From Thiosocius sp049669185 (lineage in GTDB: Bacteria; Pseudomonadota; Gammaproteobacteria; Chromatiales; Chromatiaceae), in assembly GCA_049669185.1 (NCBI GenBank), contig JBATKF010000023.1, forward strand, positions 1 through 19,655: a stretch of 19,655 nucleotides of DNA, written 5' to 3'. This document shows, piece after piece, positions 8,744 through 15,514 of the stretch. Each line of letters begins with the position of its first letter. The first letter of the stretch is position 1. The notes beneath the pieces were generated by a model that was not told the origin of the DNA, ran no database searches, and was given only the letters and a program-made list of their open reading frames with translations. The position numbers and the translations under genes were made by a program.

Positions 8744-9430
8744 GTGCTGCGGGTAGCGACATACAATGCACATGATTGCATTGGACGTGATGGACAGTAT
8801 GCGCCTGACCGCATCGCACAGGTCATATCTGCGTTGAATGCCGATGTGGTCGCTTTGCAGGAGATCACCCTCGATCATGCGGGGGATGTTCTAGCAAGCC
8901 TGGAGGTTGCAACCGGTCTCAAGGCCATCGACGGCACCCTGTTCGAACGGGGTGTGGGACGTTACGGCAACCTGTTGCTGACTCGTCAGCCCGTCATTTC
9001 CCAGCTTCTGCATGATATTTCGTTTGCCGGCAAGGAGCCGCGCGGTCTGATCGAAGCCGAGCTCGAGTTGCAGGGTCGATCTTGTCGGGTTTATGCAACG
9101 CATCTCGGGCTGGCGTCGCACGAACGCCATCAACAACTGGCCCGGATAGGGACACTGCTGGGTCAGTCGAACGGCGCGGCAATCCTGCTGGGTGATTTCA
9201 ACGTTTGGTTTGGCATCGCTGCATTTCGCCCGCTGCACGACGGCGGTTTTTTCGCGACCCAGGTCCGCAGCTATCCGACCTGGTTCACGCCTCTACTACC
9301 GTTGGATCGCGTGTTTGCCCGTGCTCCTGCAACTGTGGTGAAGAGCTGGCGAAGCGAAGAGTCACCGGCAAGGATGGCGTCCGATCATTTCCCGATCGTT
9401 GCAGACATACGTTTGGGGTGTCTACGGTAG
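8744..9430 (+). CDS. endonuclease/exonuclease/phosphatase (EEP) family metal-dependent hydrolase
   Basis: A 228-residue single-domain EEP (DNase I-like) enzyme. The metal and catalytic residues are in place: Asn8 in ATYNAHD, Glu40 in ALQEIT, His120 in YATHLGL, Asp151 and Asn153 in LLGDFNVW, Asp188 in LPLDRVF and the terminal Ser-Asp-His (213-215) in ASDHFPIVAD. EEP enzymes cleave phosphodiesters in nucleic acids, inositol phosphates or sphingolipids. No signal peptide is seen, so it acts in the cytoplasm unless carried out otherwise. It begins with GTG 9 bases after the PLD-VTT stop codon, with little ribosome site of its own, so translation is probably coupled. The pairing with a PLD-VTT protein points to lipid-phosphodiester processing rather than DNA repair; this is inference, since the sequence does not fix the substrate. 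Confidence 0.88.
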   Translation: MLRVATYNAHDCIGRDGQYAPDRIAQVISALNADVVALQEITLDHAGDVLASLEVATGLKAIDGTLFERGVGRYGNLLLTRQPVISQLLHDISFAGKEPRGLIEAELELQGRSCRVYATHLGLASHERHQQLARIGTLLGQSNGAAILLGDFNVWFGIAAFRPLHDGGFFATQVRSYPTWFTPLLPLDRVFARAPATVVKSWRSEESPARMASDHFPIVADIRLGCLR

Positions 9431-9487
9431 TGAGGAAAGTCCAGAAAAGCGGATGGACCGGGCCTGCAAAGGTCAAGCCGGCGCCCC

Positions 9488-11353
9488 CTAAGTCGAGTGC
9501 GGTTCCCCATGTTCTGCAATGGCTTTCCTTTGTGTCTCGCTCATCTCCAAATACGTCGTCTGCGAGGGGAACGCGAAGGCGGTCCCGCACGCCTCCACGA
9601 TGTCGCCGATACGCAGCAGGAGCTCCTCCTGGATTTCGAGAAAGGTGTCCTGGTCGCGGCAGTACAGGTAGGCGAATATCTCTACGTCGAGGGAATAGGC
9701 GCCGTAACCGACGAACCGCACCCGCGCCGGCACCGGCGCTACCCGAGGGTGATCAACGAGCAGCTGGCGCAGCTCCGCCAGAACATGGCGGAGTTGCTCC
9801 GGGGTGGTTTCGTAGCGGAGGCCCAGCACGGTCTTGAGCAGCCGCTGATCGCGTGCCGCGAAGTTGTCCAGTTGCATCTGCGAGAATTCGGCGTTGGGAA
9901 TGGTGACGATCGTCCGCTCCAGCGAGCGAACCCGTGTCGACCGCAGGCCGATCTGCTCGACGGTGCCGATCTGGTCGCCGTAACGACAGAGGTCGCCGAC
10001 CCGCACCGGCCGGTCCGCGAACAGGGTCAGACCGCCGATGATGTTCTCCAGGGTCGGCCGAATCGCCAGGGCGATGGCGAGACCGCCAACGCCGAGACCA
10101 GCCACCAGCGGGGCGATCGGGATGCCGACGGCGCCCGCCGCGTAGATACCGAGGTAGACGAGAATGACAATGCTGACCAAACGGAAAACGATCCGCAACA
10201 GGGCAGCGTCGAACCGGCGCTTTTCGGTTGAACCTTCTTGATTGAACGCGAACCCGTCAGCGAGGCGCGAGGCAACCACCAAGGCGAGCCAGGCGAGGCC
10301 GCCCACTTGCACGGCCAGTGCAATGTACGACACGGTCGCCAGCGAAACTTCGTACAATCCGATGGCATTAATGGAAACACTCTTGACAAAATCAGCAATC
10401 CAAACGGCCAAGAGCAGCGCGAGAGGCACGCCAAATCTGACGGTCGGCCGGTCTATCCTATGTCTTTCATCCCATCGGGCACCTAGCCGATACGCGAACC
10501 AGATCACGAATCCTGAAATGACGAGCAGCAAAAATCCAGCAATCCATTGCCAGATCGCTTGGCCAAGCACGACGCGCTGCGCCCAGCCGGGCAATTCGTC
10601 TGGGAAATCTCTCGAAATCCACGGCCCAGGCGTGGAGATGTATTCGTTGTATAGCCCGACCTTTGCGCCCGCTTTGTAGGGGAGATCCTTCGCCAAGGCG
10701 TAATAGTCATTGAGATTTGCGACCGTTTCTTTCGTAAAGAGAAATTCGCCGGCATCGGGTCCCTCCGCGATCTTGGCGATCTCTATCTTCGTATTGGGAA
10801 CGGTCCAGCGCACGATCCCATCTTGCCGAACCTGTTCATCATCCGGAATGTCCCCGAACTGCGGTAGGGACACGCGGTCGAGGATCTCCTTGAGCAAAAG
10901 CATCTTGATGATAATGGTCGTGGATCGATCGACTGCAGTAATCTCGCTGAAGTCGAACGTATCGGCAGCTCGCAACAGCAGCCTTTCGATGTCGGCACTT
11001 GGCCTGTCGTTTTGCCATGCTTCTACGGCTGTGTTGATATCGCGAAGATAGGTTCGGAAGGTGTCGCGTGGACTTGACGTGTCCGCCGACCGCAATGGAT
11101 ACGGATCCTCGATTGCGCCAAGGATCGCGCCAAGATCGCTGGTTTGCGCAGTTAATTGGGACCCGGGAAGCGTCAAGACAAGGGCCAATATCCAGAGAGC
11201 TTGCCTCAGGAAAATCCCGATCCTGCTATACCGTTCCCTCCTGATCGCAACCTCGTCTCTGGATACCGAAGTCCTCTTCGACCATTGGAGTCTGACCCGG
11301 TAAGGGCCCGTATGATTTCCGTATGGGCCGCGGCGAGGTAGATTTCCTTGCAT
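9488..11353 (-). CDS. large MscS-family mechanosensitive channel with periplasmic domain
   Basis: A 621-residue protein. After a charged 40-residue start comes a signal sequence or first helix (QALWILALVLTLPGSQLTAQ), a periplasmic domain of about 190 residues (SPRDTFRTYLRDINTAVEAW, FGDIPDDEQVRQDG, GEFLFTKETVANLNDYY), then at least four membrane helices from about residue 265. The pore helix is VAGLGVGGLAIALAIRPTLE, followed by the beta-domain signature FADRPVRVGDLCRYGDQIG and the cytoplasmic alpha/beta domain, ending at a TAG. Such channels open under membrane tension and release solutes. ATG 11353 shares its first base with the stop codon of the upstream TAXI binding protein (TGATG), indicating translational coupling; no later start candidate with a ribosome site precedes the hydrophobic segment. 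The 40 residues ahead of the signal sequence are unusual, so the real start remains somewhat open. Convergent with the EEP gene, 57 bases apart. Confidence 0.88.
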   Translation of the reverse strand: MQGNLPRRGPYGNHTGPYRVRLQWSKRTSVSRDEVAIRRERYSRIGIFLRQALWILALVLTLPGSQLTAQTSDLGAILGAIEDPYPLRSADTSSPRDTFRTYLRDINTAVEAWQNDRPSADIERLLLRAADTFDFSEITAVDRSTTIIIKMLLLKEILDRVSLPQFGDIPDDEQVRQDGIVRWTVPNTKIEIAKIAEGPDAGEFLFTKETVANLNDYYALAKDLPYKAGAKVGLYNEYISTPGPWISRDFPDELPGWAQRVVLGQAIWQWIAGFLLLVISGFVIWFAYRLGARWDERHRIDRPTVRFGVPLALLLAVWIADFVKSVSINAIGLYEVSLATVSYIALAVQVGGLAWLALVVASRLADGFAFNQEGSTEKRRFDAALLRIVFRLVSIVILVYLGIYAAGAVGIPIAPLVAGLGVGGLAIALAIRPTLENIIGGLTLFADRPVRVGDLCRYGDQIGTVEQIGLRSTRVRSLERTIVTIPNAEFSQMQLDNFAARDQRLLKTVLGLRYETTPEQLRHVLAELRQLLVDHPRVAPVPARVRFVGYGAYSLDVEIFAYLYCRDQDTFLEIQEELLLRIGDIVEACGTAFAFPSQTTYLEMSETQRKAIAEHGEPHST

Positions 11354-12351
11354 CAATCGAGGCCAACTTCGGAAAAGTACTTCAACGCGCCTTCATGGAA
11401 GGGCACGTCCAGATCCGTCTCGGCCATCTGGCCTTTGGTCAAGGACAGGAACAGTGGCGACAGTGCCTGAAGGAGATCCAGGCTTTCGAAGTATGCCTTG
11501 GTGAACTGATAGATCACGTCCTGATTAACCTTGGCTGACGTCGCCAGCATCGACGGCACGCCCAGAGTCGGAGTATCCCGAGGATTGCCCCTGTAAGTGT
11601 CGCCCTTTATCGCCGAGCTTACGTAGAACGGGTTCTGCCGGGCGAGTTTCACGGTGATTGAACGCGGAATGTCCACAAGGTTTATGTCGCACAGGGTCGC
11701 TGCCTCCCTGACCGTCGGGTTGGGATGCCCGATCGTGTAGACGAACGCGTCGAACTCGTCGTCGCACAGGGCCTCGGCCAGATTGGAAGCCTTGAACGTG
11801 GAGATATCGGTCACTTCCTCGCCAGTCCAACCGTGGGCATCCATCAACACATTCATGGCATCGCGTCGGCTCGAACCCTCATTACCCACGTAGATCCGCT
11901 TGCCCTTCAGGTCTTCGAATGTATCCATGCCCCGTCCGCCACGGGCGACGACCGTGAAGTGCTCGATGTAGAGTCCGAACACCAAGCGCAGATCCCTATA
12001 CGTGAACGAACCCTCTCCCCTGAACGGCCCGTTCCCGTAAAAGGCATTATGCAACTCGTCGGACTGGGCCAGAGCAAGATCAACGTCCCCCTCTCGCAGG
12101 TCCTTGATGTTCGGGATGGATCCGCCGGAGATTTCGACGGTGCAGCTGATGCCGTGAGCAACACGGTTTTCGTTGACGAGCTTGCAAATGGCCCCGCCGA
12201 CGGGGTGGTAGAGGCCGCCAACCCGACCGGTTGCGATCGTCACCGACCTCTCCTCCCCCGCCGCGCCGATCTCCTCCACCGCGCCGACCTGACCGCCAAG
12301 TCCGACGACGGCGATGAAGCCGGCCACCATGGCCACCCTCACCGCGTGCAT
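11353..12351 (-). CDS. TAXI family TRAP transporter solute-binding protein (orphan)
   Basis: A 332-residue periplasmic binding protein. ATG 12351 is chosen because GAGG lies 8 bases upstream and it opens directly into a signal peptide (MHAVRVAMVAGFIAVVGLGG, predicted cleavage after QVGA). The mature part starts with the TAXI hallmark SVTIATGRVGGLYHPVGGAI, then CTVEISGGSIPNIKDLREGD and DLALAQSDELHNAFYG, the region that binds small dicarboxylates or glutamate-like ligands in studied relatives. Later blocks: LKGKRIYVGNEGSSRRDAMN, DEFDAFVYTIGHPNP, QDVIYQFTKAYFESLDLL. Normally TAXI proteins serve a fused DctQM membrane transporter; none is present within this window on either side. Instead the stop codon overlaps the start of an MscS-type channel. 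It may serve a transporter elsewhere or have taken on a sensing role with the channel. No lesion is visible. Upstream lie only gene remnants. Confidence 0.9.
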   Translation of the reverse strand: MHAVRVAMVAGFIAVVGLGGQVGAVEEIGAAGEERSVTIATGRVGGLYHPVGGAICKLVNENRVAHGISCTVEISGGSIPNIKDLREGDVDLALAQSDELHNAFYGNGPFRGEGSFTYRDLRLVFGLYIEHFTVVARGGRGMDTFEDLKGKRIYVGNEGSSRRDAMNVLMDAHGWTGEEVTDISTFKASNLAEALCDDEFDAFVYTIGHPNPTVREAATLCDINLVDIPRSITVKLARQNPFYVSSAIKGDTYRGNPRDTPTLGVPSMLATSAKVNQDVIYQFTKAYFESLDLLQALSPLFLSLTKGQMAETDLDVPFHEGALKYFSEVGLD

Positions 12352-12600
12352 GCAAAGTGCCTCGACATCCGGTATGCCATTGCCGGCCCCCGCCGGCACA
12401 AGCTGTCGCACCACACATGCAGCACAGCAGGCACCTGCCGCCCCACGCCGATAACCGCGAATCCGAGTACCGAAAACCAATGGGTACTGGCCCATTCCAG
12501 CGATTTTCTGGACAGGCCATCGATCAGTCCTGCGCCGCGGTTGAAAGCACTTGCAAACGCCGCTAACACCGGGAGATTGCTTTCGTCGATATTGCGCTCC
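12352..12600 (-). pseudogene. possible DUF2085-like membrane protein remnant
   Basis: The minus strand directly upstream of the TAXI gene is open in one frame, reading NLPVLAAFASAFNRGAGL, SLEWASTHWFSVLGFAVIG, VPAVLHVW and GPAMAYRMSRHF. The order of a helix ending in HWFSVLGFAVIG, then P.VLH and GPA.A.YR, resembles the first membrane helix and loop of DUF2085 proteins, though the CHQ-type motif that should follow is not there. An AGAGGAG ribosome site lies at the far end, followed by ATC GAC where a start codon would be expected. The piece stops at the TAXI start, so any gene here has lost its second half and its start. Family assignment is weak and from memory. Confidence 0.28.
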
Positions 12601-12728
12601 TCTGTATTTGTTTGACTTGATCGATCATTGCTCAATTCCTTTCCCGACGCCCCTGACTTGCCAGCACGCGTTTCTCCAGGCACTGGTTCGATGATTCGGA
12701 AAACTGAGACGCAATGGGGATGAGTGTG

Positions 12729-12959
12729 CAAGGGCCTTACCGCTGGCGGAGTCCAGTTTCCGTCTATGATCAAAGGATCGCTCTCCTGCGGCCGGTACAT
12801 ACGCAACATTGGGATTAAGTCGCCCTTGGCCGCGGGCAGCCATTTGGACTGGAGATCCGCCTCTGCCGATTCAGTCTGGGGGATGCGCGTGGAGTATAGT
12901 CCGAACGAACTCTCGTTTCCCTTGAATTCATTGAGCATCCGCCGGTGTCTGGACAGCAT
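12729..12959 (-). pseudogene. DUF1254/DUF1214 protein, second C-terminal remnant
   Basis: The minus strand reads MLNEFKGNESSFGLYSTRI, SAEADLQSKWLPAAKGDLIP, MLRMYRPQESDP and IIDGNWTPPAVRPL. This matches the final 70 or so residues of DUF1214 domains (K.NWLPAP.G, MLRMYWPKES, G.W.PPAV). No N-terminal part of the protein lies upstream (12960-13185) and there is no stop where the family normally ends: the frame reads on into unrelated sequence. Unlike the copy at 1-190, this stretch has no internal frameshift, and its residues differ, so the two are different family members rather than one recent duplication. The function of the family is unknown. Confidence 0.65.
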
Positions 12960-13112
12960 TCGGCCCGTCCAACAGCACGATATTGGTCAGAAATGCCCGC
13001 CCCAACCGCAGGAACATCGCGAGCCGGCGCGACTTTTGGGCCAGTTCCTGGCCCTCAGGCCGAGCGCCTACGATACTTGTGAATCCCTTGAAGCGGGGCC
13101 TGGCCAACTTCT

Positions 13113-13157
13113 CGTTTATTGGGCGCGTCGCGCAAATTGTCTAGTGCCGAATAAACG
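13113..13157. repeat. 8-bp perfect inverted repeat with 29-base loop
   Basis: CGTTTATT (13113-13120) and AATAAACG (13150-13157) are perfect inverted copies; the loop contains a smaller palindrome GCGCG-t-CGCGC. It sits between the DUF1214 remnant and the K+ channel remnant in otherwise featureless sequence. It lacks a T-run, so it is not a typical terminator. It could be the relic of a mobile-element end, or chance. Confidence 0.35.
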
Positions 13158-13185
13158 CAGCTTCAGCGTCTGCCTAGAAGTGCTC

Positions 13186-13610
13186 CTAGACTCTCTGTAG
13201 AAGCAGGAACAAGAACGCCGTCGAACAGCCAAACATCAGCACCCCGGTTATCGCGATCAGCGTGCCGAGATGTCTCCAAGGATACTTCAGCAGGATGTCG
13301 CCGTAGCCCAACGTTGTCATCGATGCAGTGGTGAAGTAAGTACCCTCGGTAATACTGGGTAACAGCTGTGTCCAGCGAAAAGAAAAGGCCCCATGTAGCG
13401 GCCTCCGTCACGTGCGCCGACATGAGTACGAAGAAGCAACCGAGGAGGAGAAGCTTGCCGCTATCTTTCGGTCCCAGGTTCTCCAGTAGCCATGCCTTGT
13501 ATCGGAGCATCTCGCCGGCCACATCAAAAATCACCACCACTTAAAATAGGACAGCACAAGCGCCAGCAGCAGCGCAAATCCATAGACCCCGACAATCCTT
13601 CTACGGGAAG
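13186..13610 (-). pseudogene. small K+ channel (Ion_trans_2 type) with two frameshifts
   Basis: Three successive minus-strand frames together make one channel. Frame 1 (to about 13545): GVYGFALLLALVLSYFKWW, a first helix, then a stop. Frame 2 (13540 to about 13385): KLLLLGCFFVLMSAHVTEA and ATWGLFF, a second helix. Frame 3: SITEGTYFTTASMTTLGYGD, containing the selectivity filter TTLGYGD, then WRHLGTLIAITGVLMFGCST and AFLFLLLQRV ending at TAG 13186-13188. The TTLGYGD filter flanked by two helices identifies a two-helix potassium channel. At least two indels and no visible start codon mean it is inactive. The 5' side is lost within about 40 bases of the tRNA fragment at 13647, so truncation at the island border is plausible. 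Confidence 0.8.
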
Positions 13611-13646
13611 GAGGAAGATGCTTGTCTATCTAGCCTTTGCTTTACT

Positions 13647-13690
13647 TGGTCGGAGCGGGGAGATTCGAACTCTCGACCCCCAGACCCCAT
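13647..13690 (-). tRNA. 3'-end fragment of a tRNA (proline-like), probable attachment-site remnant
   Basis: Read on the minus strand, this ends in the T-arm GAGAG-TTCGAAT-CTCCC, the acceptor strand CGCTCCG, discriminator A and an encoded CCA (13647-13649). Just before the T-arm is GGTC and a G-rich loop (ATGGGGT) with T then GGG in anticodon position, as in proline tRNAs. The 5' half is absent: beyond the loop the sequence is integrase coding. One A-C mismatch spoils the T-stem. The 3' half of a tRNA next to an integrase is the usual crossover core of integrative elements. The isotype is inference; the 3' tRNA end is fairly clear. Confidence 0.6.
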
Positions 13691-13691
13691 T

Positions 13692-14420
13692 TCCGATATC
13701 ACCAAGCGAGACGTCCGTGACGTGCTGGACGTCATCATGGACGCCGGCTTTGAAGTCCATGCCAACAAGACGCTCACTGTCCTGAAGATGCTGTTCAACC
13801 AGGCGTACGACCACGACAAGATCACCGACGTCCCGACCGACCGGATCAAACCACCCGGCCCGGTCACCCCCCGGGAGCGCACCCTGACCACGCCCGAGCT
13901 GGTCGCGGTCTGGAATGCCACTTACGGTGACGGCGGCATCGACTCGCATCTCCATGGCGACATCGTCAGGATTCTGATGTTGACCGGACAGCGGCGCAAT
14001 GAAGTCGCCGGGATGCAATGGTCGGAGATCGATTTCGATCGCCGCATCTGGGAACTCCCGCGCGATCGAACCAAGAACAAACAGCCGCACATCGTCCCGC
14101 GGTCGTCGGCCGTCCTCTCGATCCTGCACCGCCAGCTGAAGGAGCAGAAAGAACTTGGCCTCGAATCGGTGTTCGTGTTCACGACAATAGGGAAAACGCC
14201 GTTCTCCGGCTGGAGCCGGTCGAAACAACGCCTCGACCAACGCTGCGGCGTTACCGATTGGCGGCTTCATGACCTGCGGCGCACCGTCGTCACCGGCATG
14301 AACGACGACCTCGGCATCTGGCCCCATGTCATCGCGGCCATCGCAAACCACGTCAGCGGCGCCGCCAAGCGGGGAAAGGACGAAGCGGATGCTGCGATTG
14401 CGGCGTTGATCCGGTTTTGA
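13692..14420 (+). pseudogene. tyrosine recombinase (phage/island integrase), truncated at both ends
   Basis: The frame enters mid-protein with SDITKRDVRDVLDVIMDAG, part of the core-binding domain, immediately after the tRNA fragment; the N-terminal arm-binding domain and real start are missing (the first possible start is GTG 13722). Numbering from that GTG, the catalytic domain has Arg91 in LTGQRRNE, Lys118 in DRTKNKQ, His183 and Arg186 in LHDLRRT, and His210 in ANHVSG. The segment that should follow, with the nucleophilic tyrosine, is replaced by AAKRGKDEADAAIAALIRF and a stop, without any tyrosine. It therefore cannot perform strand cleavage. Family identity is strong; the losses at both ends are seen directly. 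It marks the left border of the accessory region but could no longer excise it. Confidence 0.85.
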
Positions 14421-14550
14421 GGCGGCAGGATCGTATCGAGGGATGTCTACCTCCGATAACCTCAGTTTTTTCCATGCCTTACAAAGGCGTCATGTCCAGA
14501 TCGTGTCTATTGCTGGCCGAAAATGCCGCAGATTCCTCGCCTCTCAAGGT

Positions 14551-14587
14551 TATGCTATTCTCTACAGAAATCTACAAAACCGTAGAG
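14551..14587 (+). promoter_or_regulatory. promoter and operator of the RHH-GNAT module
   Basis: A TATGCT -10-like box (14551-14556) is followed by a perfect 6-bp inverted repeat CTCTAC / GTAGAG (14560-14565 and 14582-14587). The motif TCTACA also occurs twice as a direct repeat (14561 and 14571). This lies 12-40 bases before the antitoxin start, the usual place for an RHH antitoxin to bind and repress its own operon. Binding is inference. Confidence 0.5.
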
Positions 14588-14599
14588 GATGCATAACCC

Positions 14600-14866
14600 A
14601 TGTCGACAACCACCCAGGTTTCCGCCTACATCTCCGAAGAGACCAAGGCCGAGATCGAGGCCTACGTGAAACGTCGCGGCGTGAAAAAGGCTTACCTGAT
14701 CGAAGAGGCCCTGCAACATCACCTGCAGGCACTGCGTGAGATACCGGAGGATCTGGTCATCCCATCCCGGCTGGTATTGACTCGTCAAGCGATGACCGAG
14801 ATCGCGGAGCGCATGAGCCGAGAAGGTGAACCCACGGAAGGCCTGAAAGCCCTGCTCCGTGAGTAG
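14600..14866 (+). CDS. ribbon-helix-helix antitoxin of a GNAT toxin pair
   Basis: An 88-residue protein. Residues 5-45 have the ribbon-helix-helix pattern: a beta-strand (TQVSAYISEET), a helix (KAEIEAYVKRRG) and a second helix (KKAYLIEEALQHHLQALREI). The C-terminal half is charged and helical (LTRQAMTEIAERMSREG, GLKALLRE), the part that normally wraps the toxin. The stop codon overlaps the downstream toxin's GTG by 8 bases. It should bind the inverted repeat upstream, repress the operon together with the toxin, and neutralise the acetyltransferase. GAGG lies about 11 bases before the ATG. The DUF1778 antitoxins are the usual partners of such toxins; this one has the right length but I cannot confirm that exact family. 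Confidence 0.8.
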   Translation: MSTTTQVSAYISEETKAEIEAYVKRRGVKKAYLIEEALQHHLQALREIPEDLVIPSRLVLTRQAMTEIAERMSREGEPTEGLKALLRE

Positions 14867-15407
14867 CACTGGTCAGGAAGTCCGCATCCGGCGACTCGAG
14901 CCGCGGGATGACCGTTCGGGATTTCGCAGTGGGAACATCAACCTCGACCGCTTCTTCCAGCGTTACGCCGGGCAGAATCAGTTCCGACACCACATCGGCA
15001 CGACGTACGTTGCTGTGCAGGGCGATCAGATCGTCGGATTTGCCACCGTCTCAAGCGGGGTGCTTGCGGCAGAATCCTTAACGAAAGCGCTGCGCCGTCG
15101 CCTGCCCGCTTATCCACTGCCCATACTGCGCCTTGTCCGGCTCGCGGTGGACGAACGATTCCAGGGGCACGGCATCGGCCGGATGTTGCTGCGAGCCATC
15201 CTGGTGCTTGCCCTGGAGATGCGGGATCGTTTCGGCTGCGCTGGCGCTGTCGTGGATGCCAAACCGGAGGCGGTCCCGTTCTACACGGGTCTGGGGTTCA
15301 GACCGATGCCGTTGGTCAGCGGCTCCCTGGGCGATCGACCTGAGCCAGTCGCCATGTTCCTGCCCATCGGTGAGATCGCCGCCGCTGCCAAACGAGAGGG
15401 AGATTGA
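14859..15407 (+). CDS. GNAT-family toxin (TacT/AtaT-like tRNA acetyltransferase)
   Basis: A 182-residue GCN5-related N-acetyltransferase. It opens with the toxin-type start RIRRLEPRDDRSGFRSGN and LDRFFQRYAGQNQFRH, then TTYVAVQGDQIVGFATVSSG, the strand-turn-strand of the fold. The acetyl-CoA loop is RLAVDERFQGHGIGRMLL with Gln102-Gly103-His104-Gly105-Ile106-Gly107, and the catalytic tyrosine is Tyr142 in AVPFYTGLGF. In studied relatives (TacT, AtaT, ItaT) the toxin acetylates aminoacyl-tRNA and stops translation; the tRNA target here is unknown. GTG 14859 overlaps the antitoxin stop by 8 bases, so translation is coupled. The protein appears full length and intact, and the catalytic residues are present, so the module is probably functional. 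Confidence 0.85.
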   Translation: MSSTGQEVRIRRLEPRDDRSGFRSGNINLDRFFQRYAGQNQFRHHIGTTYVAVQGDQIVGFATVSSGVLAAESLTKALRRRLPAYPLPILRLVRLAVDERFQGHGIGRMLLRAILVLALEMRDRFGCAGAVVDAKPEAVPFYTGLGFRPMPLVSGSLGDRPEPVAMFLPIGEIAAAAKREGD

Positions 15408-15421
15408 CCCACTCTCCTGCA

Positions 15422-15514
15422 GATAGGATCGCGAGGGTGACCTGAATCCGGTGCATAACGTTCGAGTTCCGCGAAGGCCATGCTTATGTTCTGGATCACG
15501 AGGATTACCACTGA
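15422..15514 (+). pseudogene. HigB toxin, C-terminal stub
   Basis: Immediately before HigA the frame reads DRIARVT, TGA (15443-15445), then IRCITFEFREGHAYVLDHED-YH and a stop. The ending F.F..G.AY....DYH followed by a TGATG overlap with the antitoxin start is the typical C-terminus of RelE/HigB-type ribosome-dependent mRNA interferases. Only about 30 of the usual ~90 residues remain and they carry an internal stop, so no active toxin can be made. The GNAT module ends 14 bases upstream, so the first two thirds of higB were lost at that junction. Fragment identity is inferred from the terminal motif and the HigA neighbour. Confidence 0.65.

Noticed and set aside
8032..8868. Minus-strand open frame (278 codons) opposite the VTT domain
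   Set aside because: Ser/Pro/Thr/Arg-rich shadow of a GC-rich membrane-protein gene, crossing the joint into the EEP gene.
9431..9487. Intrinsic terminator between the convergent EEP and MscS genes
   Set aside because: No stem followed by a T-run on either strand in this 57-base gap.
9497..10231. Plus-strand open frame (244 codons) opposite the MscS channel
   Set aside because: Antisense to the conserved pore and cytoplasmic domain; charged, motif-free product.
11725..12615. Plus-strand open frame (296 codons) opposite the TAXI gene
   Set aside because: The minus strand encodes an unmistakable TAXI protein with signal peptide; this frame has no family features.
12724..13200. Plus-strand 158-codon frame over the DUF1214 remnant
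   Set aside because: No motifs; the minus strand explains the conserved residues in its first half.
13492..13785. Plus-strand 97-codon frame running from the K+ channel remnant through the tRNA fragment into int
   Set aside because: It crosses three unrelated features; its GEIRTLDPQTP segment is the well-known artefact of translating a tRNA 3' end antisense.
13626..14351. Minus-strand open frame (241 codons) opposite the integrase
   Set aside because: The plus strand carries the ordered Arg-Lys-His-Arg-His recombinase motifs; the opposite frame is a shadow.
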